From assembly GCA_029964075.1 (NCBI GenBank), contig CM057129.1, positions 15,553,430-15,617,429 on the forward strand: DNA of 64,000 nt, given 5' to 3'. The first letter of the stretch is position 1. Every line of letters begins with the position of its first letter. Positions 36,801-46,091 of this stretch are shown here, in pieces. The stretch is from Patiria pectinifera. Lineage: Eukaryota; Echinodermata; Asteroidea; Valvatida; Asterinidae. Below the pieces are notes generated by a model that saw only the letters and a list, made by a program, of their open reading frames with translations, did not search any database and was not told the DNA's origin. The position numbers and the translations under genes are program-made.

Positions 36801-37535
36801 CACCTTCTGTGCATTAATTATATAGTATTGGATGGCTTTGAGATGGATACAAGAATATATTGCACGAGCTATGACAATATTGCACGAGTCGAAATATTGT
36901 CATAGCGAGCTATGACAATATTGCACGAGTCGAAATATTGTCATAGCTCGTGCAACTTATTCTTGTATTCACTGTAAAAAGCCATCCAATATTATTATTA
37001 TTGTTTATATCAGGCTGACTTGATCCGCAAGAAATACAATTCAAAACACTGTCTTTATTTCATCTTTTTCGTCAAACTATTTGAAGCTGCCACTGTAATT
37101 GTTGACAACAGTGCACGTATACCTGGCCTTCTTTGCGCTGCATGCGCGCAGAGTGTTCCGTGTTCGACGGTACGCGCGCGCTACGCTCTGTTGAGCGGTT
37201 AACAACTGTGACTTTCTATGCTCTTGATCATGCGGGAACCAGCGAAAATGCCCGGATGACTGAAATAATAGTATTATTGCAGTCAACCAGGTACTTTTAC
37301 TGACATAATATTGCAGTAATCTGGGTACTTTTTATGAAAGCATACAATATGCTGATGTACTGTTACCGCTGGAAGCCTGATATGAATAATAATATTGAAT
37401 ATTTCAACTTACGTTTTGGCACTCGTCTGTGCCACAGACTTCAATCTCTGCACTGTTCTCAGTATGCATGGTAGACTGCACCGGGGTACTGCTGTGACGT
37501 CGGATCACAGAATCCTCAATGTGGGAATGAACCAT
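30824..37535 (-). CDS. RGS7BP/RGS9BP-like R7-RGS anchor protein, six exons, complete
   Basis: Exons in transcript order are 37535-37413, 36197-36031, 35344-35214, 32947-32812, 32269-32122 and 30949-30824; phases match and give 276 residues plus TAA. R7BP/R9AP proteins bind R7-type RGS-Gbeta5 complexes, bring them to membranes and accelerate G-protein deactivation (family knowledge). The family block is exon 2: ETARYHDLVLALGGSSDSEY, then LRDELKKTRHNASELARRSK. Exon 3 continues with ERLWNMFVSCAELYESHLRK. The last exon gives RRKCICLVSIALLSLVAF and VVLVVCLVKFDTNK, a C-terminal transmembrane anchor preceded by basic and Cys residues. This tail-anchored SNARE-like form resembles RGS9BP, whereas vertebrate RGS7BP uses palmitoylated Cys. 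Length fits the family (about 235-260 in vertebrates). The start is the first ATG in frame; no upstream coding exon was found. Confidence 0.88.
31468..31820. mobile_element. Two adjacent small MITEs (family C)
   Basis: The first copy follows TTAA at 31464-31467 (ggttggttcatatgtcacgc) and ends near agtatgaactctacc. The second, 31672-31820, follows TTAA at 31668-31671 and has ends ggccggttcata and tatgaaccggcc. Interiors match (cactttcccaa.gtcaacaa). A relative is at 61365-61471. Confidence 0.65.
33870..34560 (-). mobile_element. Family-B repeat, reverse copy
   Basis: Reverse complement of 3855-4560, including gcgatcgtgtatgggccc, cgccaactagtttgg and gatctgccgtacgtactcc. It lies in the RGS7BP-like intron 3. 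Frames in it are not coding. Confidence 0.7.
35062..35172 (+). repeat. G-rich tract, potential quadruplex former
   Basis: Many G3-G5 runs (gggatgggatggggtagg, ggggtgggggtgggtcagg, gtgggtgggtgggttg) occur within 110 bp on the + strand, 42 bp downstream (in transcript sense) of an RGS7BP-like 5' splice site. The pre-mRNA carries the C-rich complement. Confidence 0.7.
35365..35800 (+). repeat. Dispersed repeat (family D), copy 1
   Basis: Shares with 59325-59700 the blocks catttgcttttgctgtaatt, agctggcttgtacccg and gtcattca.taacag in the same order. Both copies begin about 20 bp upstream (transcript sense) of a minus-strand exon. Confidence 0.6.
36825..36993. mobile_element. Foldback MITE with duplicated inner palindrome
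   Basis: Outer arms tattggatggctttgag and aaaagccatccaatatt enclose tacaagaata and its complement. The centre has two copies of gagctatgacaatattgcac, each followed by gtcgaaatattgtcatagc, itself an inverted repeat. Nearly the whole 169 bp is self-complementary. Confidence 0.75.
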
Positions 37536-38633
37536 CTTGATGACAGTCACTCAAGCATCAAGGTGTTTCTGTGATATTAGCATCAATGAAGATTTACATA
37601 CTCGTATAAGTTAAGAACATCTCATCAACGTGATGATATCCAATATTAGTATACAAGCTGCTAAGTTGTAGAAACAATGTGTACAATTTTTTTTTCATGT
37701 TTTTTTTTCTGGGGTTGCAGTGGAGCCCAGTACACAGAAGGAGTACTGTCCCATTTAAGTCTTAAAATGGGACTAAGCTCTCCATATCAATATGTTCTAC
37801 GAGTGTGATGATGTGTGTTAATCAAAAACTGCATTAGTTCCCATGGCTTCATTTGTCCAGTTAAAATCTTGCAGTTGTTTGGGATAAAAGTTCTCTGGTT
37901 TGTATTAGCGGGCCTATCTCTTTTCTTTTTTTTTCAGTCAAAATTGGAAATGTTTCTCAGTCTCAGATTCATGTCTTTTCAACATTTTTGCAATGACTGA
38001 CCTTCATTGAGATGATATCCTCGATGTACTGGTTTTTGAGAGTGTAAGATTTATTTCAAGCGAGAGAAAAACACCGACATAGCCTTCTGTTTCCAAATTT
38101 GTTGGGCTGGCGGTGGAACACGTACCGCACACACAACAAATCAACTGGTTGTGTGTTACGAATATATGCGCATGTGCGCTGCTACAAGGTCAAACCTCGA
38201 AAACTTGATGCCCTGAAAACAGGTGGGGCCAACACGGACGATTTATGAAGGAAAAAATGGCGTCAGGTTGCAACATTCTCTCCGGGCGCTGTACAATCTA
38301 GTTGGCTTTTTCCGGCTGAATATCCACTATTGTTTTAAATCCAATCCTACATCAAATTGCAGAATATTTCGTCTTCTTTGAGTTAACTCCATCATCTTCT
38401 TAGGGAAAAAATTGAAAGAATATTGGAAAGAATGTTGCAACCTGACACTGCTTTTTTCTTCATATATCATCTCAATAAAGGTCAGTTATTGCAAAAATGA
38501 CTGAATGAATCTGGGACTGAGAAACATTTCCAATTTTGTAAGGAAATACTTAGAAAATTTTCTTGACTCTCCATAGACTTTGTACACGACCACTGAAGTA
38601 GCGTCAGGTTGCAACATTCTTTTCATTTAGATA

Positions 38634-39192
38634 GTGGATATTTTGCCGGAGGTAATGACGGCAAACTAACGATTACCAAAGGTTTGCCGGCGGCAATCCA
38701 TATCAACAGAAGGCGCTGTACTCTTTAAAATAGGGCTGAATTATAAGATGTATTAAATTCCCGCTAAAAGTTGTGTAGCACGTTTGGTGTAATGGTTAAG
38801 CAAAGGCTCTAGTAAGCGGGATGACTCGCGTTCGATTCCGACCGCACCACATTTTAAAGTTTTTTTTTCTCATCCCCAAATAAATAAGAATATTCTTCTT
38901 TTATTATTTTAACATGTCTCAAACATTTTTTGCAGAGTATTACATTTTCTTTTTCAGATTTGTGGCTCTGGAGGATTTTTTTTAAAAGAGAAATAAAGTC
39001 CGAAATTATAAAATGGTCTGAATCCCATCTTGTGAATACGAGGTAACAACGATTAATTTTTGGCATGGAGCCAGACTAAAACCTGTCACCGGAAAATGTT
39101 TAAGTACAAAAAAACAGTAACTGCGCATGTTCAGTGCATATCCGGCAAACTAACGTTTACTAAAGGTTTGCCGTCTCCGGCAAAATATACAC
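38634..39192. mobile_element. 559-bp inverted-repeat element containing a tRNA-like stretch
   Basis: Ends gtggatattttgccggag and ctccggcaaaatatacac are inverted repeats with one mismatch. Just inside each end ggcaaactaacg is repeated. At 38775-38852 lies a tRNA-like sequence (tttggtgtaatggttaagc, gcgttcgattccga) whose acceptor bases do not pair. The small frame at 38854-39066 (- strand) has a CxxCLRHV-like segment but no recognised homology. Confidence 0.6.
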
Positions 39193-39393
39193 TGCCTTTC
39201 ATTTACTGGACTAGTAAATACTAAATTGGCCACATTTATGGGGCTAAATGAAGGTCAGTCAATGCAAAAATGAACCTTCTGAAATTTATACTGCATAAAA
39301 ACGCCTGGGATGGCTTTCTAAACATACAGTACATGTACGATATTAAAAAGACATGAATCTGGGACTGAGAAACATTTCCAATTTTGGCAATCG

Positions 39394-39797
39394 TGAGGTG
39401 TAGGGCCCCTGTTTTGTTTTGATCAAATTAGAGTCAAAAATATTTTGTATTGCTCAAAAATCACCTTTACAATCAAAAGCAGACTTTTCTCAATTCTAAT
39501 GACAATCGTTTTGCAATTTTGAACAGAATCTTGGGGTAGGAATCACGATTTTCCTGCGCAGTTTGTGCCTTGCGATTCAGCGTGCCGTGCATTTATATTT
39601 CGGGTCGCGTGTTGTCGCCGCGCTGTCATCGTCATTTTACCCCAAAATTTCCCACAAAAAATCAAAACCCTGCCCTCTATCTATGACATAGGCCTACCTG
39701 TTTATTGAGAATGCCGCCAACTAGTTTGGTAGGTCCAATAATTTTTAAAGTAGATTTTGTTCCCTTAGGAACAGGGCCCTACACTACACGATCGCCA
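39394..39797. mobile_element. Family-B MITE, compact copy
   Basis: Ends ggcaatcgtgaggtgtaggg and ccctacactacacgatcgcc are inverted. The interior matches 3855-4257 (ttgatcaaattagagtcaa, ctatctatgac, cgccaactagtttggta). Confidence 0.75.
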
Positions 39798-39930
39798 ATA
39801 TCCGACTTCAGCCAGTTCAGGCGTCGATTGCTCAAAGTCAAACAAGGTTTTGGGGGACATTCCTCATTTTGCCTCAATAGGTCATGTAGATACGGCCCCA
39901 AACCACTGGACTCCTAAGCCAAGCAGGGGA

Positions 39931-40083
39931 AGATTCCCATATCTGGCCATCACTTGTCACCCTGTGCACAAACCGTATGAGACTGGTCTGAAAATTTCTA
40001 AGTGTTTTCTCAGTAAATTGATACATGATGTAGCATTGTAGGTCACTGAAGGAAAAATTAGTGATGGCCAGATATGGGAATCT
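39931..40083. repeat. Inverted-repeat element, 23-bp perfect arms
   Basis: agattcccatatctggccat at 39931 is mirrored by atggccagatatgggaatct ending at 40083. The 153-bp element is otherwise featureless. Confidence 0.7.
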
Positions 40084-41141
40084 TTCCAAAACCTACCTTG
40101 CACTGCAGTTGCACATCACTCAGTGATCCATTGACAGCGTTTCCTTATAATATCTGAGTACAGGTAGGTATACTGCTGAAACGCGGAACACGACCTTAGT
40201 TAGAGTATTTTAATTATTTTCAGAATTTGTCTTGATGAGTGGAATAACAACCTCGATGATCGTGTAAAATATTCCTTCAACTCATTATTTATCAGTCTGG
40301 TGCCGTCTGTTTATACATGCTAAGAACACGAAATCAATCCTTGAAGTCTAGGTGATGTACATGACCACCAAGGGTTTTTAAATCTCGGCTTCGTATCGGT
40401 ATAGGATCAAGGAGATGAGACATTCGACTTAAATGGACCCTTGCCCGGTGCTCTATTTGGGAAACATCAGTCACGTAATACACAATAATATGAATTGAAA
40501 GTTTAATTTACGTCCGCTTGTTATGGAAATTCAAAATTGAATGCTTCTAAATTATTTCGAAACCTGTTTTGAAGATACAGCTGGAGAATGAGACCATAAT
40601 TTGGAGAACCTCTTGTCAATTGCTGATGTACAAAGAGGGCGCTATGATGGATGAGCGAGGGAGGAAAAGTCAATGGGCCGAATACATAAAAAAAAAAACT
40701 AGCAGTTGCTTATCATAATTAGCTTAAAGCATTCAATTTCTTCTTTTCTGCTACCCGAAAAGCAAATGTCCAGTTTCGGCCGCCGAAGTAAAATCTGGAA
40801 GCTGAAAAGCGTAAAAATGGAAATCAGTTGTCAAAACTGCTTGTCTTTTTTCGGCCGTCCGCGCTGGTTCAAGTTAAAATCTGCCTGTCATTTTACTTGG
40901 TTTCCGGACGATAACTTAAGAAATACCTGACGTATCAAATTGAAATTTCATCTCGTTATTGGTCGTACTATATAACACAATTCTGATGAATATCGAACTA
41001 GTTTTTCAATAATTGAAATAGTATAATTATAACCAAAACTATGTTGTGTGCTAAGCGCAAAACAAAATATATGCCATCCAAAATGAAGCCAACGCGATAT
41101 AAACAAAGTTATTGTAACTTAAGCTCATAGAATACCCCCCC
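40084..41141. other. Gene-free interval
   Basis: No supported exon, RNA gene or repeat of clear structure was seen here. Confidence 0.4.
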
Positions 41142-41227
41142 AGCTCTACTGAGTGGAGCGTTGAATTACGGGTACCCCTCCATGTATGGAGGGGTACCCG
41201 TAATTCAACGCTCCACTCAGTAGAGCT
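41142..41227. repeat. Perfect 42-bp palindrome with 2-bp centre
   Basis: Arms 41142-41183 and 41186-41227 are exact reverse complements (outer part agctctactgagtggagcg). C-runs flank both sides (accccccc on each), so the symmetry extends beyond the counted arms. Confidence 0.85.
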
Positions 41228-41743
41228 ACCCCCCCCCCAAAAAAAAAGCACAAAAAAAGAAATGACAACCTCTTGTGGGGGAGGGGGGCTCAAGCCCCCC
41301 CCCCCCTCCCCGTGAGGCCGCTCCCCCGGGTGCGGCACTGTGTTGTATTCTTTTCTTTAACGGTTTTTCTCGAATTTCAAATGAATTGTTTCGTATATCA
41401 CAATCAATTATGCTACGCAATTTCAAATCAGTGCATTGTGTTTTTCGTGAGTTATCGTCTCCACAAAGAATGCTTTAGGCCTAAGCTTGATCTTTTTTCC
41501 ATAAAAACAGTGATTCGAATTCGAATTGGACTTTTCGCGATTAGTATCTGTATTTCCTTCAATCATATTAAATTTATTCTTCAATGGATCCCGTCGATTT
41601 TCGAACTATTTGAGTACTATATTCGGAACAATTAGTGGACGAAGTTTCAATTCAGTGCAATGTGTTTTACTTGAGTTATTGTCTCCACAAAGCGCTTTAT
41701 ATTTGTTCAATTAAAAGTGTCTTGAATTAGGATTGAACGTTAA

Positions 41744-42177
41744 CCCTAAAGGGGCCGGGTTATTTTGACCATCTCTCAGCCGGGGGCGGTTCCGCCCCCT
41801 AAGATCTCGGCCATCGAGTGACGAAAAATTTTGAAACTCGGCACATGCATAGAACAACTCTTCCTAAACATACCCAAGAAATTTCATGACTATAGGTCAA
41901 AGGGTTTTGGAATTATGGCTAATTAATTATTCATATGTACGAATGGCAATTCTGCTCTGTGTACACGACGTATATGCGAAAATTCAGTTTTCACAGAAAA
42001 TTTTTCGCTACGCGGCAACCCGTGGTCCGATTTTTATGTTTTTGGTATCAAAAGATGCACAAAGCTCGAGGCTAAAAAGTCATAACAGCTCGGGTCGCGA
42101 AAAATTTTTTTTTAGAGGCTATCACGGAAAATGTTGAGGGGGGGGGGGCGGATTCCGCCCCCCCGGCCCCTTTAGGG
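41744..42177. mobile_element. 434-bp TTAA-flanked MITE with CCCTAAAGGGG ends (piggyBac-like)
   Basis: TTAA at 41740-41743 and 42178-42181 flank ends CCCTAAAGGGGCCGGG and CCGGCCCCTTTAGGG. Subterminal GC-rich blocks (gggggcggttccgccccc) form further hairpins. Confidence 0.8.
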
Positions 42178-42181
42178 TTAA

Positions 42182-45100
42182 TAAACTGTACTTAAATTGT
42201 ACTATACTGATTGCTTTCTTAGACGGTTTCTGTCGAATTTCACATCAGTGCAATGTGTATTTCGTGAGTGATCGTCTCCACAAAGAGTGCTTTATTTTTG
42301 TTGCATTAAAAGTGACTCGGATTCAAATTGAATTTTTCCCTATTAGTACACTGTATTTCCTTAAATCATGTTAAATTTATTCTTCAATGGTTCCCGTCGA
42401 AAATCAAATATTTTGTGTCCCATATCACAATTTTCCGCGGTGAACACACTCGATTGTTTGGGCTATAATATTTTCATTGTTTAATGATTTCTCTCAACAA
42501 TCAACAGACTTGTGCTTTATATCCCAAACAAATAACCAGACCGAACTTCAACTCAATACATCAACATTTTCTCAAATTTTCGTTTGGAAAACAAGTGTAT
42601 TGTTTTCCCCCCTTAAAAGTTGCCTTTTCTTTTGGATTGTATTCATGTAGAATAATTGTGCTGGGTTTGATTAAGATCGGTCAAGGTCTGCTCAGGTTAT
42701 GGCGTTTTGTTTCGTCCCCTTCCAACCCTTTTGCTAAAAAAATGCATGTAAGCTCAATCAGAGGCGGTTCCAATAAGTGGCCTCCTGAGAGACTGCATCC
42801 CTAAATTTTCACTGTTAACATTTTTTTTTTTGCTATTGGGGACATGCCAAGGATTAAGCAAATATCAGTGGGGTGGGTTCTGGGGGGGGGGGGGTGTGCA
42901 CTGGGACCCCCATAGCCCACGGACTATGTGTCGTATCCACTGAGCTGAAAGTTGAACAGGTAAGGTTTCGACCATTCTACATTCGAGAAGTGGAATTGGA
43001 AACGAACAGAGCACTTGAAAAGCAAATGATACGTATGCCTTTAAAGCATTAGGAAGACAGTGAAATGTCTCCCTCATGACCAGTGTCTCCCTGGAAGCGC
43101 CTCTCTAATTGTAGATACGTTTATTGTTAAAACTCGTTTAAAATAAAGGGACAAAAGCAAAAATAAAAGCACTCTTTGTAGTAAGTACAAAAATCCGTTT
43201 ATTTAGCTCTCTTCAGTCAATAAGTACAATGAAAGTACACAACGGAATGAAGGCAAGGCAACAAGATTTTAGTACAAAATTTGATGACACTTTGATGACG
43301 TTGGTCACGTTAAAAAGGCAGTTACTAAAATTACTTGTTTAATTATTTCCGAGTAAAGTACATGATTTTGTTTACAGCCAAAAATACTGAGTCCTGCGAG
43401 TATATCTGAAAATGCTTGGCATTTGAATCAATTAAAACATGATCTTTCATTACGTAAACTATGATTTTGCTTGAGATATGATTGCAGCATTCAAAGTCCT
43501 CTTTACATTCAAGATGATATAGTTTTTGAAATGTATTTTTGGGTTTCAAGTTAATTTGATGTTTTAGCCTCAAGGTGCTACACAATTCAAGCTCTTTATA
43601 GAACTTATTTTTATTTGATCATTAATGAATAATTTAATATAATAGTTTTTATTACTTTGATGTATAACTGGACGGAGAGAATTATTGCAATCCACACAGG
43701 TTTTTTGTGTGTGGTGTCACTCAGTCAATACCTGTAGTGTATTTAAATGAATACTTTGCTAGAAATAAAATGTTCTATTAGAGGATATATCAGGATTTTA
43801 ATGAATGAAATGGGAATGTCACATACATTTAGAATGCCTTGGAATGTTTTACAAAAGGACGGATATAAAAAAAATATTGCGCTGGAAAAAGCCTAATGAT
43901 TTGTAATTTTTTTTCATGTCTATATTCAAAGGACTTTGGTAGAAGTACTTTTGCAAATATCTTAAGAAGTAAACCATCATAATTATTTAATAAACCTCTT
44001 CATGACTTAGGCATTTTGTAAAGTTGAATAAACTTAAAGCTAACAAATATAGTCAAGGCCTCTTACCAGAAAACAAAGAGTCTAAACATGCTCTTTCTAT
44101 CGACAAAGGGGGTAAAAAGTCACATGATGAGATTTTATACAAATATTGACTGCTTCAAGATTAAGCAGTCAATATTTGTTTTATAACACCTCTTCCAAAG
44201 ATTCTGCTTGATATCAAGCCATAACCAATTAATTTAATCTAAATACAATTAAAGTGTACTTCTATTTGAATACAAAATTAAACACAAATTTACTAGCACT
44301 TTTCCAAACTACCCCTTCACGAAATGTTTGAACCCAGCCCTGTAGCGCTAGCGCTTAAGAACAATACGTGCAACGCGCACACCCGTATGCATTTGCACAC
44401 AATAACGATTGCTATGCGTATAGTACTTTGGTTGCTACGGGTATAGTTCTTTTGGCCGTGCACAGCAAGGTAGCAAAAATAGAAAACACATGTAGTCTGT
44501 GACTGGCCCTCGGCCAATCAAGGTACAGAATCTGTGGGTGAGGTGTTATCAATACAATTCATATTAACAGCGGATTTGTTCACATCTAGAAAAAACACTG
44601 AGTAAAAACTCATGTATGAGCATTGCTGTAAAGAGATGAACATTACTTTACATTCATGGGGAAAAAATGCCTTGATTCTGAAACAAGCTAACTACAACTA
44701 CACTTTAAGTACTGAATTCACTACAAAAGTATACTATGGATTAAAAGATGGCCATAAGAAAACATGCACAGCAACAATGTACAAAAATATCTATGTCTTC
44801 ATTAAGTACAAAACGGTGTAAGTCCACATCTGTGTAGTAAAGCTTGTACAGTTTTGTACAATTTAACTCCTAATAGTAATATGGCACTGAATACATGAAA
44901 AAAAAAGGCATCAAAGACGAAGTTAGGGTACAAAAACACAAGCTCTGAATAACTGACTTTAACTTAGTTTGAAATTAACGGTACACTGTCCGTGCTTTTC
45001 ATCATACTGGAGTTTTTGTCCTAATAAAGTTTATATTTGTATGTTGTATTTTCTTGAAGAAAAAAACAAAAAAAACCCCACTTTTATTTCTATTTTGGGC

Positions 45101-45644
45101 AATCGCAAACCTCCGAAAGGAATTGAATTACTGGCGGGCCCTCAACTGATTCAAAATTGGAAAAATATTCTAATGCCGATTGTTTTTTTTTCATTTGATG
45201 TCTCATTCAAAATTCAGTATTATTTGTAATGCTTAGAAAACTAGCAGTTTCCAAATCAAGAGTGAAAACCTATTATAAGATGGGTGAAAACCGTAAAAAG
45301 CACGGGCACTTCAACTTTAGCACTTAAAATTGCATCCGACAGCAGCAGAAAGGAAGTTCATCATGGGGAGGCACATACAACTTACTGTCACATGATTGAC
45401 AAGCCGACTCGTCTATATTGATCAAGTGCTCATTACATAAATGTCTTGATAATTCATTATTTTATATAAAAAAAAAGCTTGCATCAATTGGAAGTCTGGC
45501 AAATGGCGTATTCAGGACTTTGGAGAATTTGCAAATAAACAATGCGCGGATACAACACAGTGCATTTGCAAATTACTCGCAAGTTTTATTGTCCACCATG
45601 CAAAGCCACAAATGGAATTCACTCCTAGACCGTTTGTGCACAGA
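42182..45644. other. Gene-free interval downstream of ADGRV1
   Basis: It contains a family-A MITE right-end fragment at 42934-43060 (tatccactgagctgaaagtt, then aaagcaaatgatacgtatgc) and otherwise AT-rich DNA. The 3'UTR of ADGRV1 probably occupies part of the right side. Confidence 0.45.
45585..45590 (-). promoter_or_regulatory. Possible polyadenylation signal of ADGRV1
   Basis: AATAAA on the - strand about 55 bp after the stop codon. Several later candidates exist, so the used site is uncertain. Confidence 0.3.
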
Positions 45645-46091
45645 TCAGAGATGCGTATCGGCGATTTGTATCCGTCTCATCTCGTAGTGGTCTTGCGTAG
45701 CGTCTCCCGTCATGTCCATCATTTCCCCCATCTGGGAATCGTCCTGCCAGTTGCTACTGACCCTCGACGACGGCCGGCTCCGCGACTCCCCCTCCTCTTC
45801 CCCTCGCACGTAGGCCCCGCCCGTCTTGAGGGCAAAGATCAGGTCGTCGAAGTCCTGCGAGTCGGTGTCGTCGTCGTGGTGGTGGGTCGGTGGGAGAGGG
45901 GCGGGGACATCTTGGAAGGGTGCAGGGGCGTAGAGGTTGTTCTGCTCCGGTCTGCTCCGGTTGCCGCCGCCGCCCCGGCTTGCCACTGAGCCAGGTCGGC
46001 TGGGCTGGGATTGGTTTGTCTTACTGTGCTGACTGTGATGACTGTGCTGGCTGTGTTGGCTTTGACGACCGAGGGACTGGGTATCCCACTC
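45645..46091 (-). CDS. ADGRV1: ADGRV1 last exon: cytoplasmic tail with PDZ-binding motif
   Basis: The 148-codon exon opens with EWDTQSLG, then a Ser/Gln/His-rich stretch. It carries a highly conserved acidic block (DSQDFDDLIFALKTGG) and ends RRIQIADTHL. DTHL is the class I PDZ ligand known to bind scaffold proteins such as whirlin and harmonin in vertebrates (family knowledge). The opposite-strand frame is an antisense shadow. Confidence 0.93.
   Translation of the reverse strand, partial: EWDTQSLGRQSQHSQHSHHSQHSKTNQSQPSRPGSVASRGGGGNRSRPEQNNLYAPAPFQDVPAPLPPTHHHDDDTDSQDFDDLIFALKTGGAYVRGEEEGESRSRPSSRVSSNWQDDSQMGEMMDMTGDATQDHYEMRRIQIADTHL

Noticed and set aside
38775-38852. Possible tRNA gene
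   Set aside because: A and B boxes are present but no acceptor stem pairs, and it lies inside a repeat element.
41273-41714. Overlapping frames after the palindrome
   Set aside because: AT-rich chance frames with no exon signals; the G/C runs at the start belong to the palindrome region.
45612-45989. 125-codon frame on the + strand
   Set aside because: It is the antisense shadow of the ADGRV1 last exon.
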